In this document: positions 39,101 to 49,998 of the stretch, one piece after another
How positions within the stretch are numbered: position 1 is the stretch's first letter
Layout: every line of letters begins with the position of its first letter
Assembly: GCF_027532945.1 (NCBI RefSeq)
Contig: NZ_JAPZTZ010000021.1
Location: 40,415-104,414, forward strand
Direction of reading: 5' to 3'
DNA from: Phreatobacter sp.
GTDB lineage: Bacteria > Pseudomonadota > Alphaproteobacteria > Rhizobiales > Phreatobacteraceae
Length of the DNA stretch: 64,000 nucleotides
The notes under the pieces: generated by a model
The model's database searches: none
The model's input: the letters and a program-made list of their open reading frames with translations, nothing else
What the model was told of the DNA's origin: nothing
Made by a program: the position numbers and the translations under genes

Positions 39101-41224
39101 TCAGGCTCCCTTCGCGGCGGAGCGCTTGGCCGGCGTGGCGGCCTTGCGGGCGGTGAGGACGAGGCCGAGCCCGGCATCAATGGAGGCATCGAAGCTCGCG
39201 GTGACGAAGGTGGACGTGCCGGCCTCGACGATGATGGCGGGTCCTTCGACGGATGCACCCGGCGCCATGGCGAGGCGGTCGTACATCGGCACCTTCACGG
39301 TCTTGCGGGCCTTGGCGTCATAGACCGGGCGGGTGCCGATCGGCTTCGGCGCGGCGTGCTTCTTCGGCTTGGGGAGAGACGGCGGCCTCGCCGTATCGGT
39401 CGTCACCAGCAACGACCAGGACAGGATCTCGATGGCGGCGCCGGGAATATGCCGGGCAAAGAGTTGCCGATAGCCCGCCTCGAAGCTCTCGCGCATGGCC
39501 GCGAGGTCCTTGGTTGTCAGCGCCCGGTTCGGCAGCGCCACCGCAATCTCGTGGCCCTGGCCGGCATAGCGCATGAAGGCGGTGCGGGTTTCCGTGAGCT
39601 TGCGGGAACCGGCGGCGGCCTTGGCAAGACCGGTCGCCTCGCCGCTCATCGCGGCAAGCAACGCGTTGGCCTCTTTCAGGTCGAAGCGATCGAGTCGCAT
39701 GAACTTCGAATGGACGAGTTCATAGGCCGCCGGCGCCCTGAGGAACCCGACCGCCGAGCCGACACCGGCATCGGCCGGCACGACGACGCGGGCGATGCCG
39801 AGCTTCTCGGCAAGGCGCGCGGCGTGAAGCGGCGCGGCGCCGCCAAAGGCCACCATGGTGTGGTCGGCCACCACAACGCCGCGCTCCACCGAATGGACGC
39901 GGGCGGCGTTGGCCATGTTCTCGTCGACGATCTCGGCGACACCGTGGGCGGCCATGGCCGTGGACAGCGACAGTGGCGCGCCGACGCTGGCGTCGAGCGC
40001 CGCATCCGCCTTCTCCGGATAGAGCGTGATGGCGCCGCCGGCGAAACGTGCGGGCTCGATCTTGCCCAGCGCCACATCGGCATCGGTGACGGTCGGCAGC
40101 GCGCCGCCCCGACCGTAGCAGGCCGGTCCCGGAACGGAGGCCGCCGAATCTGGCCCGACGGTGATGCGCTTGAGGCTGTCGACGCGGGCGATGGAACCGC
40201 CCCCCGCGCCGATCTCCACCATCTCGATGACGGGAATGCGCACCGGCAGGCCCGAGCCCTTCATGAAGCGCGACTGGCGGTCGACCTCGAAGGTGCGCGC
40301 CTTGTAGGGCGTGGCGTCGTGAATGAGGCAGATCTTGGCGGTGGTGCCGCCCATGTCGAAGGAGAGAACCTTCGCCTCGCCGCGCTCGGCCGCGACGTGG
40401 GCCGCGAGAATGGCACCGCCCGCAGGCCCGGATTCGACGAGGCGGATGGGGAAGCGCGCGGCGGTCTCCAGCGTCGCGAGCGATCCGCCTGACGTCATGA
40501 GGTGGATGGGCTTCGCATAGCCCTCGGCGGCGAAGCGCGCCTTGAGGCGGCCGAGATAGCCGGCCATGAGCGGCTGGACATAGGCATTGGCCACTGCCGT
40601 GGAGGTGCGCTCGTATTCGCGCATTTCCGGGCAGACCTCCGACGACAGCGTCACGGCCAATCCGGGCGCCTCCTTCGCGAGGATCTCGCGCACCCGCTCC
40701 TCGTGGACGCCGTTGGCGTAGGAATGGATGAAGGCGACGGCGACAGCCTCGACCTTCTCCGCCTTCATCTGCTTCGCGACCTTGGCAACCGCCGCCTCGT
40801 CGAGGGCGATCCACACCTTGCCAGTGACGTCGATGCGCTCCGGCACGGTGAAGCGCAGCTGCCGCGGCACCAGCTGGCGCGGCTTGTCGATGAAGATGTC
40901 GTACTGGTCGTAACGCCCCTCGTCGGCAATCTCGATGACATCGCGGAAGCCGTCCGTGGCAATCAGCGCGGTCTTGGCGCCCTTGCGCTCGATCACCGCG
41001 TTCGTCGCCAGCGTCGTGCCGTGGACGAAGACATCGAGATCGGCAAAGCCAATGCCGGCCTGATCCAGCACCAGCCGCGTGCCCTCGACCACGGCCTCTT
41101 CAGGCGCGTGCGGTGTCGTCAGCACCTTGGTGGTGAAACGCGTCTCGCCGCGCTCCAGCACGATGTCGGTGAAAGTGCCGCCGATGTCGGTGGCAAGGCG
41201 CGTGATGGTTCGCTGCTGGGCCAT
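39101..41224 (-). CDS. hyuA: Hydantoinase A / oxoprolinase alpha subunit (ATP-binding)
   Basis: HyuA has an acetate/sugar-kinase/Hsp70-type ATPase fold that activates the cyclic amide. The ATG at 41224 gives 707 residues starting MAQQRTITRLATDIGGTF; the phosphate-1 loop is Asp13-Ile-Gly-Gly-Thr-Phe-Thr-Asp20. The second ATPase block is SFDMGGTTAK, and FGGAAPLHAARLAEKLGI marks the later ATPase loop. The C-terminus ends with a Lys/Ala-rich tail. It leads hyuB. A divergent creatininase-family gene starts 274 bases away. Confidence 0.95.
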   Translation of the reverse strand: MAQQRTITRLATDIGGTFTDIVLERGETRFTTKVLTTPHAPEEAVVEGTRLVLDQAGIGFADLDVFVHGTTLATNAVIERKGAKTALIATDGFRDVIEIADEGRYDQYDIFIDKPRQLVPRQLRFTVPERIDVTGKVWIALDEAAVAKVAKQMKAEKVEAVAVAFIHSYANGVHEERVREILAKEAPGLAVTLSSEVCPEMREYERTSTAVANAYVQPLMAGYLGRLKARFAAEGYAKPIHLMTSGGSLATLETAARFPIRLVESGPAGGAILAAHVAAERGEAKVLSFDMGGTTAKICLIHDATPYKARTFEVDRQSRFMKGSGLPVRIPVIEMVEIGAGGGSIARVDSLKRITVGPDSAASVPGPACYGRGGALPTVTDADVALGKIEPARFAGGAITLYPEKADAALDASVGAPLSLSTAMAAHGVAEIVDENMANAARVHSVERGVVVADHTMVAFGGAAPLHAARLAEKLGIARVVVPADAGVGSAVGFLRAPAAYELVHSKFMRLDRFDLKEANALLAAMSGEATGLAKAAAGSRKLTETRTAFMRYAGQGHEIAVALPNRALTTKDLAAMRESFEAGYRQLFARHIPGAAIEILSWSLLVTTDTARPPSLPKPKKHAAPKPIGTRPVYDAKARKTVKVPMYDRLAMAPGASVEGPAIIVEAGTSTFVTASFDASIDAGLGLVLTARKAATPAKRSAAKGA

Positions 41225-41358
41225 GAATGCCGATCCGATCCCCTCTGCGCGCGGTCGCCGCCCCTCTGCGTGACCGTCGCCGTCGACACGGCTCTCGCCG
41301 ACGCCGTGTTTGTCGCATGGCGCGGCACCTGCCGCGATCCCCAAGCGCGCCGGACCTG

Positions 41359-41387
41359 ACATTCCGTGGGACCAATCCCCATGTCAA
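41359..41387 (-). promoter_or_regulatory. Possible sigma-70 promoter for hyuAB
   Basis: The reverse strand shows a perfect TTGACA (41387-41382) and, after 17 bases, GAATGT as a weak -10. It would leave a leader of about 130 bases before hyuA. The 274-base gap has no other signal I recognise. Confidence 0.3.
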
Positions 41388-41498
41388 CAATTCATCGACA
41401 TTTCGTCTGCGAATTGGAGGCATGCACGCTGCACAGGCAGCCGGGATCGACCAGGGCGTGACGGGCTGCCACCATGCCCACCCCAGAGGAGAGAGCCC

Positions 41499-42275
41499 AT
41501 GGCCGCGCCATCCGCCCCGACCGTCGAATGGACGAAGCTCACCGCGCCCGAACTCAATGCCCTCGCCGCGCTGGAGGCGACCGTTCTCCTGCCGGTCGCC
41601 TCGACGGAACAGCACGGTCCCCATCTCGGCACCGGCGTCGACACGACACTCTGCGGCGCTGTGTGCCGCATCGCTGCCGAAAAGGCGATGGCGCAACGGC
41701 CCGTGGTCGTCGCCCCGACGCTCTGGGTGGGGATGGCCGAGCATCACATGGCCCATGGCGGCACCTTCACCCTGGACATCCCGACCTATCGGGCTGTGCT
41801 GATCTGCCTCGTCCGCTCGCTGGCGCGCCACGGCTTCCGGCGGGTGCTGATCGTCAACGGTCATGGCGGCAACATGACCGCGCTCAATGCCTTCCTGCCC
41901 GACATCGAGCGCGAGACCGGCCTCGTTGTGGCCGCGACAACCTATTTCGAGCTGGCCCAGCCGGCCTTTGCGCCGATCCTCGAGGATCAGACGAGCGTGC
42001 TCCACGCCTGCGAGGCCGAGACGGCCATGATGATGGCCGTGGCACCGGAGGCGGTGCGGGAGGGCAAGCTCGCCGAGGCCGTTGGACCGCATTTCGGCGA
42101 TCCGCGGGCGGTGCTGGCGCCGCCCGCCCAGCGTTTTCGGTCCTTCGCCACCCTGACGCCCTCGGGCGTGCTGGGAGACGCCCGGAAGGCGACGCGCGCA
42201 AAAGGCGAGCGCCTCTTGGCCGCCGCCACCGATGCCCTCGCCGACCTCATCGTCCACGGCGAACCCTGGGAGTGA
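41499..42275 (+). CDS. Creatininase (creatinine amidohydrolase)-family protein
   Basis: The 258-residue protein starts at the ATG preceded by AGAGGAGAGA. It carries the family's metal-binding residues: STEQHGPHL (Glu and His), TGVDT (Asp), EHHMAHGGTFTL, NGHGGN and ACEAETAMMM (Glu). The EHHM..GT segment reads HGGT where creatininase itself has FPGT, so the substrate may differ from creatinine; relatives hydrolyse cyclic amides such as 2-amino-5-formylamino-pyrimidine or mycofactocin intermediates. Lying between hyuAB and a formamidase, a role in cyclic-amide breakdown is likely. Confidence 0.88.
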   Translation: MAAPSAPTVEWTKLTAPELNALAALEATVLLPVASTEQHGPHLGTGVDTTLCGAVCRIAAEKAMAQRPVVVAPTLWVGMAEHHMAHGGTFTLDIPTYRAVLICLVRSLARHGFRRVLIVNGHGGNMTALNAFLPDIERETGLVVAATTYFELAQPAFAPILEDQTSVLHACEAETAMMMAVAPEAVREGKLAEAVGPHFGDPRAVLAPPAQRFRSFATLTPSGVLGDARKATRAKGERLLAAATDALADLIVHGEPWE

Positions 42276-42278
42276 GGC

Positions 42279-43226
42279 TCAGCGGATCTTCGCCAGCCAC
42301 TTCTTGTCGAGCATGACGTGGATGCCCTTGTTGCCGTTGACGACCTGCGTCACGCGCACGTCGGCCACCAGCGACATCAGCGCGAAGGCCTCCTCGCGAT
42401 CGAGACCGGACCGGGAAGACAGCAGGTCGATCATCGAGCGCAGCGCGATCTGCACCGCCGTATCGAGATCTGGATCGAAGGCCATGGTGAGGACGTGGGT
42501 CGGGGTCTCCGCCATGGGCCAGGCAAGGCTCATATCGTCACGAACGGTGAGCTTGAACGTACCGATGAGGCCGGTCTCGACGGCGGTGATGCAGACCTCG
42601 CCGTCCCCCTGCGCGCCATGGGCATCGCCGACCGAGAAATTGGCGCCGTCGACGAAGATGGGCAGGTAGAGGGTCGTGCCCGCCACCAGCTCCTTGTTGT
42701 CGAGATTGCCGCCGTTGCGGCGGGGCGGCAGTGTGTTGACGCGGCCCCATTCGGCGGGAGGCGCGACCGCCATGACGCCGAAGAACGGCCGGTCGAGAGA
42801 AACCTCGTGGCCCCAGGGCAGCTTTGCCACCTTCCGGGCGCGGTCGATGCGCGAATGGAAGACGCGCTTGGCCTTGAAGTCGTCGGGCAGCGCGCCGACC
42901 AGCGGGGCGACGAAGGTGTAGCCCCAGTCGTAATGCAGCTCGATCGCCTCGATATCGACCTGCAGGACCTGGCCAACCTTGGCGCCGGCGACCGCCACGG
43001 GGCCGGTGCAGATGTGACCGGGCAGGGTCGGCCCGCCGAAGCGGCGTTGGATGTCGAGAAGTCCGGGCGGATGGCCCCAATCCGCCGGCGGCAGCATCTC
43101 CGGTCCGCCCGAGACGGTGGAGATGGTGATGCGCTCGCCCGAGGCGATCGTGGCGCGGGGGGCGAGCGTCGCGTCGAAATAGCCCCAATGGGCAGTGTCG
43201 GCGCCAGCGTCGAGGCGGTGGGTCAT
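42279..43226 (-). CDS. Acetamidase/formamidase family amidohydrolase
   Basis: The 315-residue protein belongs to the FmdA_AmdA family, which releases ammonia from formamide or acetamide. Markers are the GHICTGPVAVAGAKVGQVLQV segment (about 69-89), DWGYTFVAP, FFGVMAVAP, RRNGGNLDNKEL (typical of the family) and HGAQGDGEVC with its metal/active-site residues. Length is shorter than classical AmdA (about 400), and matches the 310-residue formamidase group. It converges with the creatininase-family gene (3 bases apart). Confidence 0.92.
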   Translation of the reverse strand: MTHRLDAGADTAHWGYFDATLAPRATIASGERITISTVSGGPEMLPPADWGHPPGLLDIQRRFGGPTLPGHICTGPVAVAGAKVGQVLQVDIEAIELHYDWGYTFVAPLVGALPDDFKAKRVFHSRIDRARKVAKLPWGHEVSLDRPFFGVMAVAPPAEWGRVNTLPPRRNGGNLDNKELVAGTTLYLPIFVDGANFSVGDAHGAQGDGEVCITAVETGLIGTFKLTVRDDMSLAWPMAETPTHVLTMAFDPDLDTAVQIALRSMIDLLSSRSGLDREEAFALMSLVADVRVTQVVNGNKGIHVMLDKKWLAKIR

Positions 43227-43378
43227 GATGTGGTCCTTCAGCTCCGCAGACGAGTGTAGCGCCGCGGCGCGCCCTGCCTAGCCGCAGGCGCCGCAGGGCC
43301 CGCGATCAATTTCGCCGGCCCTGCATCCGATTGGGACGGATTTGCCGTATGATCCCTCAGAAGCGCAGGAGCCCCGCC

Positions 43379-43957
43379 ATGCCGACCCGTCGCAGCCTCC
43401 TTTCCGCCGCAGCCGCCCTCCCCGTCCTCGCCAGCACGCGCCATCCGGCAGTCGCGCAGATCTCGACCGCCGCCAGTTCCTCGACCGCCTATGCCTTCTC
43501 GCTCGAGGGCCTCGACGGCAAGACGATCCGCCTGTCCGACCATGCCGGCCGCGTGCTCATGGTGGTGAACACCGCCTCGTCCTGCGGCTTCACTCCGCAG
43601 TTCGCCGACCTCCAGACGGTCTATGCGCGCTATCGCGAGCGCGGGCTGACCGTCATCGGCGTGCCCTCCGACGACTTCAACCAGGAGCGCGGCACGGCGG
43701 CCGATATCGCCGCGGTCTGCCAGGGCATGTATGGCGTCGCCTTTCCGATGGCCGCAAAGCACCGGGTCACCGGCCGCGAGGCGCATCCGCTCTATCGCTG
43801 GCTCGCCAGCCAGAAGCCGACGGACATCCCGACCTGGAACTTCCACAAGTTCGTCATCGGTCGCTCGGGCCGCGTCGTCGGCGCTTTCCCGGCCCGCGTC
43901 CGCCCGACAGATCCGCGCATCACCGCGCTCATTGAGGCAGAGCTCGCAAGCGCCTGA
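43379..43957 (+). CDS. Exported glutathione-peroxidase-family protein (Tat-type signal)
   Basis: The 192-residue protein reduces peroxides in the periplasm, by family. The ATG at 43379 is set by CAGGAG. The N-terminus TRRSLLSAAAALPVLA...AVAQ is a signal peptide with a twin-arginine core, cleaved after about residue 27. The peroxidatic Cys69 is in NTASSCGF, and the WNFHKF block with Trp and Asn is intact. The FPCNQF segment that gives the Gln and often a resolving Cys reads VPSDDFNQE, so the resolving cysteine is missing there. It precedes rnd by 42 bases. Confidence 0.9.
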   Translation: MPTRRSLLSAAAALPVLASTRHPAVAQISTAASSSTAYAFSLEGLDGKTIRLSDHAGRVLMVVNTASSCGFTPQFADLQTVYARYRERGLTVIGVPSDDFNQERGTAADIAAVCQGMYGVAFPMAAKHRVTGREAHPLYRWLASQKPTDIPTWNFHKFVIGRSGRVVGAFPARVRPTDPRITALIEAELASA

Positions 43958-43999
43958 CATCTTTCGCAACAGCGCGAGACTCCTGTAAGGAGGATGGTG

Positions 44000-45172
44000 A
44001 TGCTCATCACCACCTCCTCCGATCTTGCCGCCATCTGCGCGCGGCTCGCCAGGCACCCCTTCGTCACCGTCGACACGGAGTTCCTCCGCGAGACGACCTT
44101 CTGGCCGAAGCTCTGTGTCATCCAGCTCGCCAGCACCGACGAGGCCGTCGCGGTTGACGCGCTCGCCCCCGGTCTCGACCTCGCCCCCTTCTTCGACCTG
44201 ATGGTCGATCCCGCCGTGGTGAAGGTCTTTCACGCAGCCCGGCAGGACGTCGAGATCATCTGGCACCTGTCGAAGCGCATCCCCGCGCCGCTCTTCGACA
44301 GCCAGGTCGCCGCCATGGTCCTCGGCTACGGTGACTCGATCTCCTACGACCAGCTCGTCCAGCGCACCAATGGCACGCAGCTCGACAAGACCAGCCGCTT
44401 CACTGACTGGTCGAAGCGCCCGCTGAGCACGGCGCAGATCGACTATGCCATCGCCGACGTCACCCACCTGCGCGACATCTACCTCAAGCTCACCGGCGAG
44501 CTGGAGAAGCGCGGCCGCACGGACTGGGTCGCGGAAGAGATGGGCGTCCTCACATCGCCCGACACCTATCGGCAGGAGCCCGAGCGGGCCTGGGAGCGCT
44601 TCCGCAACCGGGTGCGCAAGCCGCGTGAGCTCGCGGTCCTCATGGAGGTTGCCGCCTGGCGCGAGCGCGAGGCGCAGTCGCGCAACGTGCCGCGCTCGCG
44701 CGTCCTCAAGGACGACGCGCTCTTCGACATCGCCCTCACGGGCCCGAAGACGCCGGAGGCCCTCGGGTCGATGCGCTCGATCCCCAAGGGCTGGGAGCGA
44801 TCGCGCGACGGCCTCGCCGTGGTCGAGGCGGTCAATGCCGGCCTCGCCCGCGACCCCCGCAGCCTGCCGCCCATCGACAAGCACCGGCCGCAGACACAGT
44901 CGCAATCCGCGACCGTGGAGCTCCTCAAAGTGCTGCTGAAGATGGTGGCAGAGAAGCACCATGTCGCCGCGAAGGTCGTCGCGACCTCCGACGAGCTCGA
45001 CCGCATCGCCGAGGACGACGAGGCCGATATCGGCGCTCTCAAGGGCTGGCGCCGGGAGATCTTCGGCGACAAGGCCCTCGCCCTGAAACATGGGCGCCTG
45101 GCGCTCGCCATCGAGCGCGGGCGCGTGACGACGGTCGAGCGCCCCCCAGCCGTCGTCGTGGCGGAGGCCTGA
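44000..45172 (+). CDS. rnd: Ribonuclease D
   Basis: RNase D trims tRNA 3' ends. The start at 44000 is chosen because TAAGGAGG ends six bases before it; an ATG at 43994 touches the site and is too close. The 390-residue protein has the DEDD exonuclease residues: Asp25 and Glu27 (VDTEFLRE), the Asp in [11 protein letters not shown], and YAIADVTHL (Tyr and Asp of the DEDDy type). An HRDC domain follows (about 210-290). The LSTAQIDYA block is standard. Confidence 0.96.
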   Translation: MLITTSSDLAAICARLARHPFVTVDTEFLRETTFWPKLCVIQLASTDEAVAVDALAPGLDLAPFFDLMVDPAVVKVFHAARQDVEIIWHLSKRIPAPLFDSQVAAMVLGYGDSISYDQLVQRTNGTQLDKTSRFTDWSKRPLSTAQIDYAIADVTHLRDIYLKLTGELEKRGRTDWVAEEMGVLTSPDTYRQEPERAWERFRNRVRKPRELAVLMEVAAWREREAQSRNVPRSRVLKDDALFDIALTGPKTPEALGSMRSIPKGWERSRDGLAVVEAVNAGLARDPRSLPPIDKHRPQTQSQSATVELLKVLLKMVAEKHHVAAKVVATSDELDRIAEDDEADIGALKGWRREIFGDKALALKHGRLALAIERGRVTTVERPPAVVVAEA

Positions 45173-45176
45173 CGCC

Positions 45177-46364
45177 ATGAGCCGTCAGGACCCTGCCCTC
45201 GCCAAGGCGCTGGACCTCCTCGACCGGTTCATCCTTTTCGACGGCCATAACGATCTGCCCTTCACCATCCGCCGCGCAGCGGATGGCGATGTCGCGGCCT
45301 ATGGCCTCGACCGCGTCCACCAGGAGAGCGACACCGACATCCCCCGCCTGCGCGAGGGCCGTGTCGGCGCACAGGTCTTCGCTGCCTTCGTGCCGACCTC
45401 GGTGCCTGATCCCGGCCGCTTCACCCTGGAGCAGATCGCCATCGGCCTCGACATCGAGACCCTGCACCCCGACGTGTTCCGCCCGGCGCGCCGCGCCGCC
45501 GACATCGCCGCCGCACGCCGCGCCGGCCGCATCGCCTCCGTCATTTCGGTGGAGAGCGCAGTCGGGCTCGGAGGCTCGCTGTCGCCGCTGCGCGTCTGGT
45601 ACGCCGCGGGCGTGCGCATCCTCACGCTCTGCCACAACGAGACGCTGGACTGGATCGATTCGGCGACTGACGCCGCGCGCCACGGCGGCATCACCGCCTT
45701 CGGCCGGACCGTGGTTGCCGAGTGCAACCGGCTCGGCATGATCGTCGACCTTGCCCACGCCTCGCCTGCCGCCCAGCACGCCGTTCTCGACGTGACGACG
45801 GCGCCGGTCCTGTGGTCCCATTCCAACGCCGCCACGCTCTGCCCGCACCCGCGCAACGTCACGGACGACGTGCTCGACCGGGTCAAGGCCAATGGCGGCG
45901 TGGTGATGGCGACCTTCGTGCCGAACTTCATCTCGCGGAAGAGCCACGAATGGATGTCGCCGCTGCAGGTCCACGGCAAGACCCCGCCCGGCACCGACAT
46001 CGACGCCGCCGTGGCGCGCCGCTCCGGTGAGGCGGGCCCCTGGCCGCGCGGCTCCATTGGCGAACTCTGCGACCATATCCAGTACATCGTGGGCCGCACC
46101 GGACTCGCCCATCTCGGCATCGGCTCGGACTTCTATGGCGGGCCCAACCCGCCGGACCTCGCCGATGCCTCGCGCTTCCCCCACCTCATCGCCGAACTGG
46201 TGCGGCGCGGCTGGTCGGACGCTGCGCTGAAGGGCCTGCTCTCCGGCAATGCGCTGCGCGTCTGGCGCAAGGTCGAGGCCGAGGCGAAGGCCCGCCGCAC
46301 CGAGGCACCGCGGATCGCACGGGTGGCCGCCGAGACGATCGGCCGCCCGCGGCGCAAGACCTGA
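45177..46364 (+). CDS. Membrane dipeptidase family (peptidase M19)
   Basis: The 395-residue protein hydrolyses dipeptides, possibly also beta-lactams, using two zinc ions. Metal residues are His24 and Asp26 in FDGHNDLP, Glu in ISVESAVGLG, and His in DLAHAS and LWSHSNA. The GIGSDFDG loop reads GIGSDFYGG, keeping the first Asp. No signal peptide is seen, so it acts in the cytoplasm. It starts four bases after rnd and is cotranscribed. Confidence 0.93.
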   Translation: MSRQDPALAKALDLLDRFILFDGHNDLPFTIRRAADGDVAAYGLDRVHQESDTDIPRLREGRVGAQVFAAFVPTSVPDPGRFTLEQIAIGLDIETLHPDVFRPARRAADIAAARRAGRIASVISVESAVGLGGSLSPLRVWYAAGVRILTLCHNETLDWIDSATDAARHGGITAFGRTVVAECNRLGMIVDLAHASPAAQHAVLDVTTAPVLWSHSNAATLCPHPRNVTDDVLDRVKANGGVVMATFVPNFISRKSHEWMSPLQVHGKTPPGTDIDAAVARRSGEAGPWPRGSIGELCDHIQYIVGRTGLAHLGIGSDFYGGPNPPDLADASRFPHLIAELVRRGWSDAALKGLLSGNALRVWRKVEAEAKARRTEAPRIARVAAETIGRPRRKT

Positions 46365-46367
46365 CCG

Positions 46368-47399
46368 TCAGGGACCGACCCGCACCACCTTCGGGCAATG
46401 ATCGCCGAAGCGCTTCTTGAAGTCGCGCGGGCTCTCGTCATCGGGAACCGGCGGCGAGAACTCGGCGTAGTCCCGGCCCCGAAGCCCGGGACCCAGCAGG
46501 ATATAGTCGATCGACACGTAGCTGTGGCTCTCGATGGGCTGAGGCAGGCAGGCCGACGGCCGGCGAAACGGGAACCGGATCAGCCGGCGATCGTCGCCCG
46601 GCGCTGGCGTGTCGGCACCGGTGAGCCGCGCCAGCACTTCGTCCCGGTCGAGGTCGAGGCGACGGTTGAAGTCGCCAAGGATCACGAATGGGCCTGTCTG
46701 CGCGCGGCTCCAACCGTCGAGAAGCGGAATCTGACGGGCGAATGTGACGCAATGGGGCGAGCGCGAATCCGCCGATGGAGGATCGTCGAAACAGCCGCTT
46801 TTCAGATGGACATTGAGAAGCGTCAGCGTTTCGCCTCCCCGACTGAGCCGCGCCACCAGGCCCCAGCGCACGGGCCGCTCGACGCCGTCGTCATCGCGAT
46901 GGGTGACGCCGAGTTCGGGAACATCGCCCGCCTCGACGGCGATTCCCGCTTCCTTGCGGACCGCAAAGGCCGTGAACTGGCCGGCGAGCGGCACAGCCGC
47001 GGGCGTGTCGTCGAGCGGGCCTTCCGAGACGCAGCGGGCCACCGGCGGGCGGCCCAGCTGCGGATAGGTCTGGTAGAACTGGCCAGAGATGCACAGCGTC
47101 CAGTCCCGAACGGGAAACACCGCAGCAAGAGCCGCCGGGCTGGCGATCTCCTGCAAGGCAATGACGTCACTGCGCAATCCACGACCCACCTCGGCGAGCA
47201 TGGCGAGATCGGTGGGATTTCGCACATAGTCCTGGTTGGGGAAGACCTTGCGGCCGGGGCTCGCCAGGGTCTGGATGTTCCAGGTGGCGATCCGGAAATC
47301 GGCGAGACCGGGCCCGGTCGCGGCCAGAATGGCAAGGACCGCGAGGCCTACCGCGCCGATCATGTCGGCCGACCGATGCTGACGCAGAATGCGGCTCAT
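46368..47399 (-). CDS. Endonuclease/exonuclease/phosphatase-fold protein, exported
   Basis: The 343-residue protein starts at the ATG preceded by GAAGGAG. An N-terminal hydrophobic segment (about 14-32, AVGLAVLAILAATGPGLA) is a signal peptide. The EEP fold motifs are ATWNIQTL, ALQEI, LNVHLKSGC, ILGDFNRR, SIDYILLG and DHCPKVV. These support a metal-dependent phosphodiesterase, nuclease or sphingomyelinase-like enzyme in the periplasm. The substrate is unknown. It converges with the dipeptidase gene (3 bases apart). Confidence 0.88.
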   Translation of the reverse strand: MSRILRQHRSADMIGAVGLAVLAILAATGPGLADFRIATWNIQTLASPGRKVFPNQDYVRNPTDLAMLAEVGRGLRSDVIALQEIASPAALAAVFPVRDWTLCISGQFYQTYPQLGRPPVARCVSEGPLDDTPAAVPLAGQFTAFAVRKEAGIAVEAGDVPELGVTHRDDDGVERPVRWGLVARLSRGGETLTLLNVHLKSGCFDDPPSADSRSPHCVTFARQIPLLDGWSRAQTGPFVILGDFNRRLDLDRDEVLARLTGADTPAPGDDRRLIRFPFRRPSACLPQPIESHSYVSIDYILLGPGLRGRDYAEFSPPVPDDESPRDFKKRFGDHCPKVVRVGP

Positions 47400-47464
47400 G
47401 GGGCACTCCTTCGCACGACCTGTGGTTGCGGATCGCGCGAAGGTTAGCGCCCCTTCGTGACGGA

Positions 47465-48298
47465 TCAATGCGCCATCAGCACCGGCACGGGCGAATATTG
47501 CAGCAGCGTCGTCGTCGTGCCGCCGAGCACCATCTGCCTCAGCCGCGAATGGGCATAGGCACCCATGACGATCATCTGCGCGCGGGTGTTCTGCGCGTGT
47601 TCGACGATCGTCTTCCCGACATTGCGGCTGTAGGGAAGGTTGGTGACGGTCACCTTCACGCCGTGATGGGCGAGCATCGGGGCGAGATCGGCGCCGGCCA
47701 CGAGTTCGTCGGCATGGCGGTCACCGAGCACCGAGACGATCTCGACATGCCCCGCCTTGTCGATGAAGTCCGAGGCCGAACCGATCGCCCGGGCCGCGAC
47801 CGCCGATCCGTCCCAGGCGACGACGATGGAGTTCGACGCCCGCGAGGGATCGAACCCGTCCGGCGCGAGAATGGTGGGGCGGCCGGTTGAGAGCAGCAGC
47901 GTCTCGGCGAGCTCCGTCGCCCAGACATCGTCAGGGCGGGGGCGACCGCAGACGCAGAAGTCATGCAGGCGACCGCGCTTGCCGATCCGCGCGAAGAGCG
48001 GATCGATAGCGTCGGTGATGACCTCGATCGAGGCGGCGACGCCGGCATTGGCGGCGGCGTGCCGCACCTCCTGGCACACCGCATCAGCCTTGTCGGTCCG
48101 GCCGTCATTCTCGTCCGCGACGATGGCCTGCACTTCCGCCACGCCGGAATAGACAACAACCGGCACCTTGATGGCGCCGACGACGACGGAAAGATGGGCG
48201 CCGTTGGCTGCGGCGAGCGAGACGGCGTAGTCGATTGCCCCTTGCGGCTTCGAACCGTCACCGGAGATGAGAGCGAGCAGTACCGACTTGATCGACAT
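47465..48298 (-). CDS. Universal stress protein (UspA family)
   Basis: The 277-residue protein begins at the ATG preceded by AAGGAG. The C-terminal Usp domain (about 150-277) has IVVAWDGSAVAARA and MGAYAHSRLRQMVLGGTTTTLL, close to the G-2x-G-9x-G(S/T) ATP-binding loop but with the second Gly changed. The N-terminal half is a second, diverged Usp module, as in other two-domain Rhizobiales Usps. A putative FNR/FixK box at 48362 suggests control by oxygen limitation. Confidence 0.9.
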   Translation of the reverse strand: MSIKSVLLALISGDGSKPQGAIDYAVSLAAANGAHLSVVVGAIKVPVVVYSGVAEVQAIVADENDGRTDKADAVCQEVRHAAANAGVAASIEVITDAIDPLFARIGKRGRLHDFCVCGRPRPDDVWATELAETLLLSTGRPTILAPDGFDPSRASNSIVVAWDGSAVAARAIGSASDFIDKAGHVEIVSVLGDRHADELVAGADLAPMLAHHGVKVTVTNLPYSRNVGKTIVEHAQNTRAQMIVMGAYAHSRLRQMVLGGTTTTLLQYSPVPVLMAH

Positions 48299-48361
48299 GA
48301 GGGGGGCTCCTTGTTCTGGAACGAACTGGCGAGACCTTCGCCCGTTCCCGATCATGCCGCA

Positions 48362-48375
48362 TTGATGCGGATCAG
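48362..48375 (-). promoter_or_regulatory. Putative FNR/FixK box upstream of the universal stress gene
   Basis: TTGAT-N4-ATCAG matches the anaerobox TTGAT-N4-ATCAA at 9 of 10 positions. Its centre is about 70 bases upstream of the ATG, which would put the start point about 30 bases before the gene if the usual -41.5 spacing holds. Confidence 0.55.
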
Positions 48376-48442
48376 ACAAAGCCCCCTTGCGCCGGAGGGC
48401 CTGCCCCCACGAGGGCAAGCCGTCAGGCGCGGGATCGCCGCC

Positions 48443-49975
<1,533 letters not shown>

Positions 49976-49982
49976 GAACTCT

Positions 49983-49998
49983 CGGGGGTTTTCCCCCG
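49983..49998 (-). other. Hairpin immediately upstream of pccB start
   Basis: CGGGGG-TTTT-CCCCCG is a 6-bp GC stem with a four-base loop, 8-23 bases before the pccB ATG on the reverse strand. It lies in the ribosome-binding-site zone and could limit initiation. Confidence 0.4.

Noticed and set aside
38720..40492. 590-codon open frame on the forward strand
   Set aside because: Antisense to hyuA-hyuB, with low-complexity Arg/Gly/His content and no family match.
43238..45178. 646-codon open frame on the reverse strand
   Set aside because: It is antisense to the glutathione peroxidase and RNase D genes, has no recognisable motif, and arises from GC bias at third codon positions.
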